From Pseudisothecium myosuroides (Eukaryota > Streptophyta > Bryopsida > Hypnales > Lembophyllaceae), in assembly GCA_951799445.1 (NCBI GenBank), contig OX637290.1, positions 28,390,987 through 28,454,986 of the forward strand: a stretch of DNA of 64,000 bases. The letters run 5' to 3'. This document shows, in pieces, positions 32,735-43,238 of the stretch. The notes below the pieces were generated by a model. The model saw only the letters and a program-made list of their open reading frames with translations, ran no database searches and was not told the origin of the DNA. How positions within the stretch are numbered: the first letter of the stretch is position 1; each line of letters starts with the position of its first letter. Both the position numbers and the translations under genes were made by a program.

Positions 32735-33744
32735 CTTCAGACAGGTGTTTTCAGTGTTATTGGCTATAGGGGGGCGGGACCTATGCATCCAATAGACCAT
32801 CTTTCATGATTATGACTCTACTGTAATTGTTAGGAAGGCCCTGCAATAATGGAGTTTTTCAGTTATCCGTTGTCCATATCAGTAATTGCCATTGTTGGGA
32901 TGTCCGTGCTGCCTTCTTGTATCCGTCATGCAAAGTCCTTTGGAGTCACAGGGTTCAGATGAGGTCGTTGCACTCAGGGAATTGTGCGTCGGTTCATTGC
33001 TGTAGTGGCCGAGTTGAATGCATGGTGGCAGCTGTGTATGCGGTCGATGTTAGAGTCACGTCGTCGTCACCGAGTCGCAGTCGCAGTCACGGGGCAGCTA
33101 TGTCCCAGTCACGCTGCCTGGACTGCCTAGAGAACTTCCCACCGCAATTAACTCGGACGGTACTAGGGTACAACTCATGATCGATTGCACTGGCTGAAAC
33201 GGGGCCGACGATGACCCCATGCTCGACGCACTAGGACCCAGGAGTGACTTTAGAATGACTTCGGGAAGACTGGAAAATGAATCCGCAAATTGTACGCGCA
33301 CTCCGAAAATGACTACTGAATGACTTGACACGTGTCAGCGGGGGACTTGTCCGCTCTGGATAAGACCACTCCACGTCATTAAAAAATGACTGACACGTGT
33401 CAGCTCCGCATTGGTGGCGACCCCTTCATGACGACTCCAGAGTGACTGTTGAATGACTCCAGCAAAGTCCCACGTCAGCATGGGTCATCAGAATTTCCAA
33501 AAAACGGGCAACTGCCCGGCCTTTCCCGAAAATTTTGTCCCCAGAACTCAGTGCCACGTAGACCCTCCCATCCGTTCTTCATCCAAGGCCCCATTCGTTG
33601 GTGATATTAGAGCTGCAGTCATTAAAAGAATGACTTGTCCACTATGACTGCAGGGCCTGGAGTCGCGGTGGAGTCAATTATGTCCGGAATGACTGCAAAA
33701 CTGTCATTTATCGCAGTCATTTATACCCCTGTTTTTTTGTAGTG
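32735..33744. repeat. CACTA-2 right subterminal region and terminus
   Basis: No gene. Repeated AATGACT and GTGACT motifs (33240-33460, 33600-33720), two copies of the palindrome TGACACGTGTCA (33326-33337 and 33391-33402), and at the end the inverted terminus ...TTTTTTTGTAGTG. Confidence 0.8.
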
Positions 33745-33747
33745 TAC
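33745..33747. other. TAC target duplication, right copy (CACTA-2)
   Basis: It matches TAC at 18803-18805. Removing the element and one TAC joins the pol frame without a shift. Confidence 0.9.
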
Positions 33748-33808
33748 TCTTCTCTTCTCGATTCAGCCCTTCCGGATATTGTTGTTCCGTTAGATACGTA
33801 ATGATATC

Positions 33809-36658
33809 TCAAAAGTCTGAAGAGCCTCCCTCTTCTAAATGGAAGACCATTTCCTCCTCCCTTTCCGGAAACTCATCCGAGAAGTCGGCGGAAATGTTTC
33901 CCAGTGCACTAGTTCCTCTCTGTCTTGACAAGAAGTCAGCATTCGCATTGGACTTTCCGGATTTGACTAATACCTCATAATTGAACTCCTGAAGCAACAG
34001 TACCCATCTTGTGATTCGTCCGGAAAGATCCGGTTTGTTGACCAGGTACTTCAGAGAGTCGTGATCCGTATGGAATACGATCCGGTATCCGAGCAAGTAA
34101 TGCCGGAATTTCTTGCAAGCATAAATCACTGCCAAGGCTTCCCTTTCAGTGGTGGTGTACTTCCGTTCCGCCAAACTCATTTGCCGGCTTGAATAGTACA
34201 ATGGGCACTCCCGTTGGTCTTCGTCATATTGCCAAAGAATGGCCCCTAGGCACCATCCGGAAGCGTCCAAGGTTACATGAAAATCCTTGGACCAATCCGG
34301 TGAAGACAAGATCGGAGCTTTTACCAAAGCTGCCTTCAAGCTTTCGAACGCTTGCTGTCTTCCCGGATTCCAAGTAAAATCCGTATCCTTTTTCAACAGT
34401 TCCGTTAAAGGAATTGCTTTCCGGGCGTATCCTTCAATGAAACGTCGATAGTACCCCACGCATCCAAGAAAACCACGGATTTCCCGTACACAAGTTGGAG
34501 GGGCTAAGGCGATCATAGCTTTAACTTTATCTATGTTGACCTCTAAGCCTTTCCAGCTTACTACGTGTCCGAGCAAAATTCCGGATTGCATACCGAAAAA
34601 ACATTTTCTCGGATGTAGTTTGAGGTTCGTCTCTCTACATCTTTGAAATGTCTTTCGTAAGTACTCAAGATGATCCTTCCGGGACGAGAATACTGCAAAA
34701 TCGTCAATGAATACTTCCAAGAAATACCTAAGGAAGTCCCGAAAAATATCCATCATGAGTCGCTGAAACGTTCCCGAAGCATTGCATAACCCAAACGGCA
34801 TCCGAGTGAAAGCAAAAGTTCCCCATTCTGTCGTAAAGGTAGTCTTCAGTTGATCTATCAACCGGATGAAGACTTGATTATACCCTGAGAATCCGTCCAG
34901 AAAACTATAGCACTCGTTTCCGGAAACATGATCTAAGATAATATCAGTAAAAGGTAGGGGAAAGTAGTCTTTCCGGGTAGCTGTATTCAACTTCCGGAAA
35001 TCCTGACATACCCGGATCTTGACCTTCCCTTCCGGTCCTGCCTTCTTCGGTACGACCACGATTGGGGAAACCCATTCCGAGTTGTGGACTGGATATATGA
35101 ATCCGGCCTCCAACAAGGCATCAATCTCCTCTTTCACCATGATTGAGTATCTGGGATTCAGCCGGTACTGGCGTTGTCGAATCGGAACAGCTCCTTCCGT
35201 GAGGTCGATCCGATGCTCTCCTAGTTCCGCCAGAATGCCCGTTAAGTCGGATGCTACCCAGGCAAACACATCCATATAATCTTTGAGAAGGGTGGTGTAC
35301 TCCTTCTTTTCTGATTCCGTCATGGAGTTGCTGAGAAAGAAGGATTTTCCGGAAAAAACTTCGACCTTGTCATAATCCGAAGGACTTACGACAGTCTTGA
35401 TCCTTTCCGGGGTAGCCTCTTCTGCTCCCTCTTGAATGTCACTCCATGGGATTTCCGGATCCTCTCCGTTTAAACCAATGGACGGAATGCTACCGTCCAT
35501 GATCTGCTGTCTGATCCATCCAAAGGAAAGTGGCACATCCACTTCTCCCATGGATCGATCTTCTTGTGGAACAATGTTCCCTTCATCAATCGGCTCCTCT
35601 GCTCCGATTTCTACCATCGGTTCCGGAAACTCAAAATCAGTTTCCGTAGCCGACGTAAAATAGCTGGGGACTGAATCTGAATCTTCTGGATCCGACCAAT
35701 CCATGGTGTATCCATCTGACTCGCTGGTTTCTCCAAGATGTTCCACGCGTTTCCAGGGAATCCGGATTGCTGGTTTCCCGATCACGAATTCCTTAGCTCC
35801 CCAATCCGCTAAGACCCTGGTTGCATACAGCCACGGTCTTCCAAGCAATATGGGGAAGGGTCTTCCCTGACTGACCCGGATGATGACATAGTTTAGGAGG
35901 TAGGTAACCATACCTATCCGGGTAGGAACTTGTGATAGCCTTCCTACCGGATGCACACGAGACTGATCCGCCATCCGGAGTACTTGGTCGGTGGCTTGGA
36001 AGGACGTATATCCAAGGTCAAATGCCGTTTCTTCTAACATCAAGTTGCCTCCGGATCCTCCATCGACCGGTACTGCAGGTATCATGCATTCTCCCACTTC
36101 AACTTCCAATTCAGGTGCTCCGTAATCCTCCACTTGGGAAAAGTTGACAACAACCGAAGGTAACTTTAGTCTTCTTCTTCGTTTCTTGGTCCAGGCTTCC
36201 CGGATCATCTTCTGGTAATTGGCGTTGTCGTGCAGAAGCTGCCCAATGGTGACATTGGCCTTCTGATCTTTGATATCTTGCAGGATATCATACTCGTCCA
36301 CCTTGAGTTCCGGATTGATCACAACCGGAACCTCATCAAATGTGACTTTTCTCGGAATAGTTTTCGGGATTACTACGGAATCATTTAGACTCGTCCTGAT
36401 TTGATCACTAATATCGATAGAAAGGGGGCGGCGAGCCACCCCTTTTTCTAAATCTACTACGGGGTGTAAAACTGGCTGAACTACTGAGCGATCAGAATCG
36501 CTCGAATCCGGTACCTCGTGCAGAGTATCTAATCCGGATTTTTCTTTCCGTTTCTTCTTTCTCTTCCTACGTCTTTCATCCCGGTTCTTGGTGGAACTCT
36601 GGGTCTCTACTCTATGAACTACTTCTACTTGTTTCTCCGGAAGTTCCACCCTTGGTTG
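33809..36658 (-). pseudogene. gypsy-A pol: protease, reverse transcriptase, RNase H
   Basis: A 946-codon open frame in the same frame as gag, separated from it by one TGA. From the N-terminus (positions approximate): a very basic, disordered leader, a protease with VDGGSGG near 194-200 and ILLGRPWL, RT from about 515 (CQDFRKLN, FTRMPFGLCNASGTFQRLM, and FIDDF near 646 in place of YVDD), and RNase H with LDASGW near 793, ERKYTTTEREALA and FHTDHDSLKYL near 860. A TGA at 33809-33811 ends the frame, yet gypsy sequence continues in frame to CACTA-2 and on into integrase. That TGA is therefore either a mutation or a second recoding site. The protein would act in cytoplasmic particles. Confidence 0.92.
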
Positions 36659-38323
36659 TCATTTATCCGGATTCTCGATTCCGGTCTTAAAACCGTAATT
36701 GAGTCCGGTTTGATCCCGAGGTGGAACTTCTACTTGTTTGTAAATGGTTCTAGCCTGCTGCGGGCTAGGGCAATCACGAAGTCCGTGCCCATACTCTCCA
36801 CAATTTTGACAAGGTTGAACAAGGGGTGCTCCTTGACCAAGTCCTTTGTGAGGACAAGTGTTGGCGTAATGCTCAGGACTTCCACAAATGAAACAAGTTC
36901 CGGGAGGAAACCTGGAAGGTGGGAAGTTACCTGGACTAGATGTGCCTGCTCCGGGTCGTGGAAACACGTTAGTCCGGATCAGTTGCTGAGGTGCCCTTCC
37001 CCTTCCGTAACCCGTTTGGACTTGGAATACCGGATTGACTTCTTCCTCGTATTCTTCCTCCGGTAGGGTGTAGTAAACTCCCTCCTCATCCACATAGTCG
37101 ATCTGCTTCTGGGGTCCTTGAGGACATTCGCTTGCAAAATGGCCGGGTCGTCCGCACCTTGGACACCAGACATTCGTCCGTGTTGTTGGTACGATCCGTC
37201 TCGGTTTCCGGTTTTCCGCGATGTTGACTTTGATGGCGTCCAACGTCTCCTGGAGGTTCTTCATGAATTTCTTGGAGTCCTCTTCTTCCACCTTGACTTT
37301 GATCACTCTCTTACCGCGGTCCGTCTTCTCATCCCGACCTCGTGAAGACCGTCTGCTTGACGTTTTTTGTTCAGCTCCGGAACTCTCCGTGTTGCTGGTC
37401 GATGCTTCTGTTCCGGTTCCGGAACTTGGAGATTCCGAATCGGAATACTTCCGTCTCCTTCTCTCCTTCTTCTGATGCTTCTTGCTCCGGTTCTCTCTTC
37501 TTTCGCTCTTCTTGATGGATCTTCTTAGTGACTGGGCGGAGTTTTTGTAATTCTGGGCTGTCTCCATAGCTTCTCGTAACGTGGCAGGTCGAGCCTGCCG
37601 GATTTGGAATCCCATTTCTTCCGGAAACCCTGCCACATACCACTCTACTTGTATGCTAGGGGACACATCCGTTGTCAGTTTCTTCATCAACGCTTTCACT
37701 CTCTGGCCATACTTTCTGACTGACTCAGATGATCGCATCGATATTTTACTCAACCTCCCTAGAGCTCTAGCCTCCCCTCCGACTTCCCGGAATGTCCGAA
37801 GAAACGCATCCGTAAGGTCCTCCCAGTTATTCCGGATAACTTCCGGAACATCCTGATACCACTTCAACGCTTCCCCTTTCAGTAATCCTTGGAAGACACG
37901 CTGTCTAGAGGCTGGATCCTCTTGGTTGGCTACGGCGGTGGCCTCAAACTCTCCCATCCAGTCATCCACATCCGTAGTACCATCGCCCGTAAATTTACTA
38001 TATTTTAGGCGTGTGGATGTCACCATCGGTTCTGCTTCGTCAGAGGATATCTCCTCTTCTGATTCTACCGGCGTGGGTTCTCTATCTGGTTCCGGTTCTA
38101 TATTATCCGGATTCGCAACTGGTTCCGGATTGGTGGGCCTTGGGGTTCCACTAAGATTTTGCCTAGTAACATTTACCAAATCTTCTTCTGATTCTGACGC
38201 TGAAATAAATTCGGAACCTCTACCAAAACTAGGGATTCCATGTACTACCGGTCTTCTAGCAGCAGCCTCTTCTAATCTTCTGGAACGTCTTCCGGCTAGA
38301 ATTCCTCTCTGAGGTCTACTCAT
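36659..38323 (-). CDS. gypsy-A gag with three CCHC zinc knuckles
   Basis: ATG 38323 (MSRPQRGILAG) is the first in the frame. An acidic N-terminus is followed by the retrotransposon gag (capsid) domain: YSKFTGDGTTDVDDWM, FQGLLKGEALKWYQ and VEWYVAGF. A Lys/Arg/Ser-rich stretch follows (residues about 265-350), then three zinc knuckles: CPRCGRPGHFASEC, CFICGSPEHYANTC and CQNCGEYGHGLRDC. Three knuckles is more than most gypsy elements have. It ends at TGA 36659-36661, and pol continues in the same frame directly after. Gag forms the particle and binds RNA. Confidence 0.93.
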   Translation of the reverse strand: MSRPQRGILAGRRSRRLEEAAARRPVVHGIPSFGRGSEFISASESEEDLVNVTRQNLSGTPRPTNPEPVANPDNIEPEPDREPTPVESEEEISSDEAEPMVTSTRLKYSKFTGDGTTDVDDWMGEFEATAVANQEDPASRQRVFQGLLKGEALKWYQDVPEVIRNNWEDLTDAFLRTFREVGGEARALGRLSKISMRSSESVRKYGQRVKALMKKLTTDVSPSIQVEWYVAGFPEEMGFQIRQARPATLREAMETAQNYKNSAQSLRRSIKKSERRENRSKKHQKKERRRRKYSDSESPSSGTGTEASTSNTESSGAEQKTSSRRSSRGRDEKTDRGKRVIKVKVEEEDSKKFMKNLQETLDAIKVNIAENRKPRRIVPTTRTNVWCPRCGRPGHFASECPQGPQKQIDYVDEEGVYYTLPEEEYEEEVNPVFQVQTGYGRGRAPQQLIRTNVFPRPGAGTSSPGNFPPSRFPPGTCFICGSPEHYANTCPHKGLGQGAPLVQPCQNCGEYGHGLRDCPSPQQARTIYKQVEVPPRDQTGLNYGFKTGIENPDK

Positions 38324-38467
38324 GAAGTACGAGGTAGGTACTCTTTCAAGATCTACTTCATCAATTTGGGGATACGGATCCACACTGCTAACCCGTATAT
38401 CAGCTCCTATTCTTTTCGACTAAAGGTCTCTTTACGAATGTTCTAACTTCAGAACAATCTATCAGAA

Positions 38468-38485
38468 TCCCCGGCAGCGGCGCCA
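38468..38485 (-). other. Primer-binding site, tRNA-Asp-like
   Basis: The minus strand reads TGGCGCCGCTGCCGGGGA, four bases inside the right LTR. It closely resembles the tRNA-Asp-type site used by several plant gypsy lineages, with one apparent mismatch by my recollection of that tRNA. Confidence 0.8.
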
Positions 38486-38489
38486 AAAG

Positions 38490-38950
38490 TGTCGGGCGCG
38501 TAATCTAGGCGTAAGTATCTTTAACAACAAAAACGTGCTAAGATGACACAAGTTATCGTCCCAGGAGATTCCAGACGTTGCTTCAAAATTAGTGTTTCGA
38601 GACCTCTAAGTTTCCGGACTTTGACCACCTCGAGAGGGGTCCTTTTAACACACAAACTCTTTTCCGGAACTACTTTCTTTTCGGATTCTCTTCCGGATCC
38701 GGCTCTATCCAATCTTCCGGTTCCGTCTTTCTAACAAGTTGGTTTTCGATACCTCTGTTTTATCCTCAGAGGGTTCCTCACTTGCTCTTTCCGAGGGGTA
38801 GGGAACTGCACCACTCCGTAACTGACATAAACGTAAAATAAAACACAACCCAAGAATAGATCTAGTTGAGTAAACAGGGTGGCATCCTCACAACGTCCCG
38901 GATGGCCTATCCGGAAAGCTGGTCACACAGGGTAGCGTTAGGTCCTCCCT
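38490..38950 (-). repeat. gypsy-A right LTR (5' LTR), truncated
   Basis: It starts TGTCGGGCGCG and matches the left LTR (9339-9417, then 14180-14568). At 38950 the match stops inside the LTR (GGTCCTCCCT), and unrelated GGGTTGTCGAAAG begins. The rest of the LTR is not seen again before the window end. Confidence 0.9.
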
Positions 38951-39115
38951 GGGTTGTCGAAAGTGAACGTCCGGGACCAAATCACGTCCAAAATCCAGAC
39001 GTCTGGACGGTCGGACGTCGGGACGCAGCGTCCGATCGGACGAGGTGGTAAAACTGTCGTAAAAAAAAATTACCTCAAGTAATTCGGACGCCGCGGTCGA
39101 CGGTCGTCGGTCGTC
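38951..39115. repeat. Palindrome-rich left edge of the AT-rich domain
   Basis: It contains CCAGACGTCTGG (38995-39006), GGACGCAGCGTCC (39021-39033), TCCGATCGGA (39031-39040) and several GGTCG/GGACG repeats up to 39115. The composition contrasts with the AT-rich DNA that follows and matches the GGTCGG arrays upstream of the three genes. Confidence 0.7.
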
Positions 39116-39179
39116 TTTCAGAGGGGTTCAGGATTTCAGGCTGTCACTTTAACAGGGACGGAAAAAATTTTAGAACATA

Positions 39180-39546
39180 CATGGTACATCAGCTATTGGC
39201 CTATTGCAATTGCAGCCACTTGCGGAGTTATTTCATTATTGATGTTCAAGAGGTCATGGGTTCGAAACTTACTTTGTACCTTGTTCTTCATTTTCAATAT
39301 CCAGCGCTTATAAATAGTTACAGATTTCTATTCTACTTCAAGTTGAAATGGGGTACTATAGAGGTATAAGCGCTTTTAGTCAGGCCTCATTGTTTTTTGA
39401 CTCATTTTTTCATCTTAATTCAAATATGCCAAAGTCTTTTTGGGAACTTTTAGGAATTTTGATCTACATCGAATAGAAATCCAACATTTTCGTAGGTCAC
39501 ATTCATTCTTTTTGAATTTTAGCTGTATAAATTTAATTTACACATA
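39180..39546. repeat. Direct repeat, copy 1, with tRNA B-box-like motif
   Basis: It is homologous to about 44640-44992: both contain ACTTCAAGTTGAAATGGGG, TATAGAGGT and GCCAAAGTCTTTTT, in the same order. Each has a B-box-like GTTCGAA (GGGTTCGAAAC here, GAGTTCGAATC in copy 2), so it could be a tRNA-derived SINE, but I cannot find a clear A box. Each copy is followed at a TTAA by a piggyBac-like repeat. Confidence 0.65.
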
Positions 39547-39550
39547 TTAA

Positions 39551-40464
39551 CCCCTAAAGTTTCAAGGCCATTTTTTGGCCAAAAAGCACTCAAAACTGCC
39601 ATTTTTAGGTTTAAGGGTAAAAAAAATTGAAAATTATTTTTTTTATCACATAACCATAGGATCTTATACTTTACTAGTATGGCAATGCGTGGAAAATATT
39701 TCAAAATTTTTGACCACACTGATTGCAAGATATCTGCGTTTAAAGTGAAAAAAACAAGTTTTTCAGCACATTGTGGGACGAGATTTTTTGACTTTGAAAT
39801 TTCTGCACTACAGAGTTTTGAGCTTTAAATCTATATATTTTATAATTGAGTTGAGAGTCTAGCAAAAAAAATCAAATCAAAAAAACTTAATTTTCATTAC
39901 TAAAAAAATTGTTAAGTAGAAATAGGTACGAGATAGAAGGAAAATCTAAAATATTAATATCTTTTACATAGAATTGAAATGAACTAATCCCAACGGTGAG
40001 ATTGTTCTAGCAAAAACACTAAATCACGCGGAATTTTTTTTTTTTTTAAATTATAAACATTGCATTCAAAAATGAATCCTACAAGTGTTTTTTTTCAGAA
40101 AGATCAGAAGATGCTCTAAGTGCCCGAAAAAATAGATTGTCCATAACTTTCTCATAACAAATCCAAATGGAATGAATCAAAGCTTTAGGGATAGACAAAA
40201 ATATAATCTATGGGAAAAAAATTTAAAATAAAATAAAATGAAATTTGCAACATTTTTTTTGCTGCCCCCTCTCCCTTGTTTTGAGCTTATTTGGGCGTAA
40301 CTTTTGTTCCCGGGCACCAATTGAAAAAAAATTTATATTCCCATGAAGCTTATCAGTTTTCCTATCTTCAAAAAAAGTTTCAAAAAATGAGGACAAAAAT
40401 TTAGCCTGTAGGTACCTGCCCAAAATCCCAAATGTCCGCCAAACGGACAATGGTCCTTTAGGGG
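39551..40464. mobile_element. piggyBac-like non-autonomous element, type 1 (914 bp)
   Basis: TTAA (39547-39550) then CCCCTAAAG, and at the other end CTTTAGGGG then TTAA (40465-40468). TTAA target sites and CCC-starting inverted ends are typical of piggyBac elements. There is no transposase ORF. It is homologous along its length to 62933-63857 and to 60464-61396. The minor ORF at 40223-40450 is not supported as a gene. Confidence 0.85.
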
Positions 40465-40733
40465 TTAAACTAGGACAACTATGAAGGTGAAACTCTTCAC
40501 TACATACAATTCTTGCAATATATTATGCTTCATTGAAGAAAGAAAACATACAATCAAACTTTATTGAATTATAATCCAACAGTTTGAATATCAAACCATC
40601 TTAGTGGTGTTTTGTACATCACTAAGCAAAGTAGACAACTAGTACCACAATATAATGTTCTACCAACCAATTACCATTACGTGCTCTATGTATGAGCATC
40701 AAAACATCTAAGCGATTCAAGGCCTTTCAATCT

Positions 40734-43238
40734 CTAAGGCTTATAATCACTATCCCCTTTTACCTCAGCCCCACTACAATCTCCTCTACTTCTCCATTCC
40801 ACATCTTCATCGGATGTCACTTCCATGTCGTCAGATGAAGAATACAAAGTTCTCACTCCTCCGTGCTGTACTTGCCTTGATGTAGATAATCTCCTTGGTT
40901 GGTCCTTGCTCTTTTCCCTTTTTACTCTTAATATGGCGTTCCTCCTATCTTCATGAAGGGAAGGAATTGTTTTCATTTTCCCCTTCGAAGAAGGAAGACA
41001 TGCATCAAGGGGAGTTCTACCTACACCTTGTCTCTTGGTTGGGCTCGCTGCAAAAGGCTCCATTTTCCTTTTCCTTTTGGATTTTATGGAGTGTTGGGCA
41101 TCCAATTTCACTGCTCCAGCTCCTCCTTGAATAGTTACCTTCATTGCATTCAAAGACAACGTTGTAGGAGCTGACGATTTTGTCGAGCGCCGTGGTGGTG
41201 CATGACCAGATTCCCGAATAAACATTTCTTCCAGTGTCTCGTTCATCTCACCATCGGTCCATGGTAAATTGATTGGAGATGAATTGATACGAGGTTGCAT
41301 TTCTTTTGAAATTCGGACAAGTCGTCTTCCTACATCTGAACTTCCTGAGCCATCCAATGCTACACTAGGAGTTTCGCGTGCTACAGGAAGAACACTGCTA
41401 TATCGTGCTCCTCTGCATTCTTCAATGACTTGTTTCTTATCTTCATCATGGTCCAAAGAAATTGGGCTCTCAGACCCATGTATCAAACCTTCATCAACAT
41501 TTCTTTGGACTTTGCTTGGCTTGTCATTTTCATGACTTCGTTCCCTGCTCTTCTCATTTGCCAATACCACAATGGATTGAACACTTGCATTGCCCACATT
41601 CATTCGAACATTCAACTGACATCCTCCTTTGTCAATGTGCTCTTCATTCTCTTGCACTTCTACCATTGTCATGGATGTACACTTCAAACTTTGAAGAACT
41701 TCATTCGCTTTTGGAGTGTCATCATTGACATTCCTTGTCCCATTCGCCTCCGGATCTTCTACGTAAGCCGCTTCCCCTTGCGATACGATATTTTGGCTAT
41801 TCAAAAATCCGGTCCCATCGCAAAATCTAGCTAGGGGAATATTATCTTCATTGTCCATATTGATGTCCTCGTCCAATTCATCAAACTCATAAGCGTCTCG
41901 ATGATTGACCCCAAAGTCTTCATTACTGCGATTAGGGCTCTGAAGCGGTCCATTGTCATAGTCCTGCATGTTGTCGTTTATGGCATTTTCCTCACTGAAT
42001 TGTGGCCCATAATCCTCGTCAACTTCCTCGTCTTCCGAGATAAACCCCTCTGAATCTTCTGACTCCACGTTCTCATGGTACCACTTCTTCTCATCATTTT
42101 CTTTTGATGCCGTTAAAACTTTCGAATTGCTGTACACATACACCAAATCTGCTACTCTTTGTGGCTTCAACTTGTTCCAAGATTTGTTGTGGACAAACGA
42201 ATAGTTACTCCAATTTCGTTCGCATGAAGATGATGATACTGGTTGGGCCAATATCCTCTTTGCAATTGGAGCAATGAGCTTCCCACATGCACCTTCAAAA
42301 TCCCACCAAGCATGTGCCGACAACATCTGTTCGCCCGGGTCTAACATGTTATGGAACGGAGGGGTTCTATGTCGAAAGGCTACAAATTCCCTCACGACCA
42401 TTGCGTAATCTTCGGGTTTACAAATTTTCATTATAACTCGTTTGCATGCCTCCGTTGCATTTGTGTCGTCAGCTAGTTCTTTATCGTGCAGCAAGTACGG
42501 GTTCAGAAGATCTCCTGCATAGTGTAGATCTGTCTCCCCCATTTTTCGTCGGTTCACAAATGAGGCCTGCAGTCGTTCTGCTCGATTTGCGAGCAAAGAA
42601 AATGACTCTTTCTCCAAGTCCATCACATGTTTCTCTAAACCCTTCATAATATGCAATACCTTTTCCATGCATGGTGTCTTCGCATCCAAGTCGCGTAGAG
42701 CAAATACAACTGGACCCACTACATCTCGGATATTGACACAACGATTCCAGAAATGCGAATCGAGAACAAATTTCTTGACATCTCGAGACTCAGACCGGGG
42801 TTGTGTTTTCCGATTGTCCTTTAGCTTTCGCACATACTCCACCCACTGCGGATCCACCACACTTTGTTGTAATTCTGCTTTGACCTTCAACAAACGGTGA
42901 ATCATAATAAAATTCGAGGCAAACCTCGTTTTGGCCGGCAACAACAAGCTATATTTCGTCTCGTGCTTTCGAAATATAGCAAGCGGCATCTGCCTACTCT
43001 TGAAGAATTTCACAATGGCATGGGCTTTCTTCAGATACTCATCAATCCATTTTTCCTTCCCCCAATCTTTCAACAACAAATTCAAGGCATGCACCACGCA
43101 TCCTTGAGAATAAATGTGTGGATACTTACTGGATACCAAATTCCATGCCGCTTGATTTACCGGAGCATTATCAGCACTGATTTGTACCACATTGGTGGGA
43201 CCCACGTGCTCTATAAACTTTTCCAAGACAGATGCCAT
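40734..43238 (-). pseudogene. hAT transposase, main part with long acidic tail
   Basis: The frame holds the end of DUF659 (VVQISADNAPVNQAAW, SQGCVVHALNLLLKDW), the RNase H-like core, and the hAT dimerisation region (PIAKRILAQPVSSSSCERNWS, HNKSWNKLKPQRVADLVYVY). After about residue 380 a tail of about 450 residues follows, first Glu/Asp-rich, then basic with possible nuclear signals (KSKRKRKM). Most hAT proteins end near the dimerisation motif, so the tail is unusual. The N-terminal part is in another frame (43171-44061), with an overlap at GGGATGGAAAAAAAC near 43245-43260, so one base has been gained or lost. The tail is open over its whole length, which suggests selection until recently. Confidence 0.85.

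Larger units (their letters stand above)
18806..33744. mobile_element. CACTA-2: complete En/Spm-type transposon, 14.9 kb
   Basis: The left end is CACTACAAGAAAATGGG. The right end read inwards is CACTACAAAAAAACAGGGG. The 3-bp TAC duplication flanks it, and the host gypsy pol frame resumes on both sides. It has two divergent genes: the transposase on the minus strand in the left half, and the Transposase_24/phosphatase-like gene on the plus strand in the right half. Subterminal DNA at both ends is rich in AATGACT and GTGACT. One premature TGA in the transposase suggests it is not autonomous now. Confidence 0.95.
9339..38950 (-). mobile_element. gypsy-A: Ty3/gypsy LTR retrotransposon, minus strand, multiply interrupted
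   Basis: Both LTRs start TGTC(A/G)GGCGCG-like on the plus strand (9339 and 38490) and share several hundred bases. Inside, in minus-strand order, are a tRNA-Asp-like primer site (38468-38485), gag with three zinc knuckles, pol with protease, RT and RNase H, integrase, and an extra 3' ORF. It carries two clean insertions (9418-14174 and 18806-33744). Its right LTR is cut at 38950. Without insertions the visible element is about 9.9 kb. Stops in pol and integrase mean it cannot now move by itself. Confidence 0.93.

Noticed and set aside
38951..39115. 38951 as the true end of the gypsy-A LTR
   Set aside because: The left LTR continues beyond the equivalent base, and no CA end or target duplication lies there, so this is a break in the LTR.
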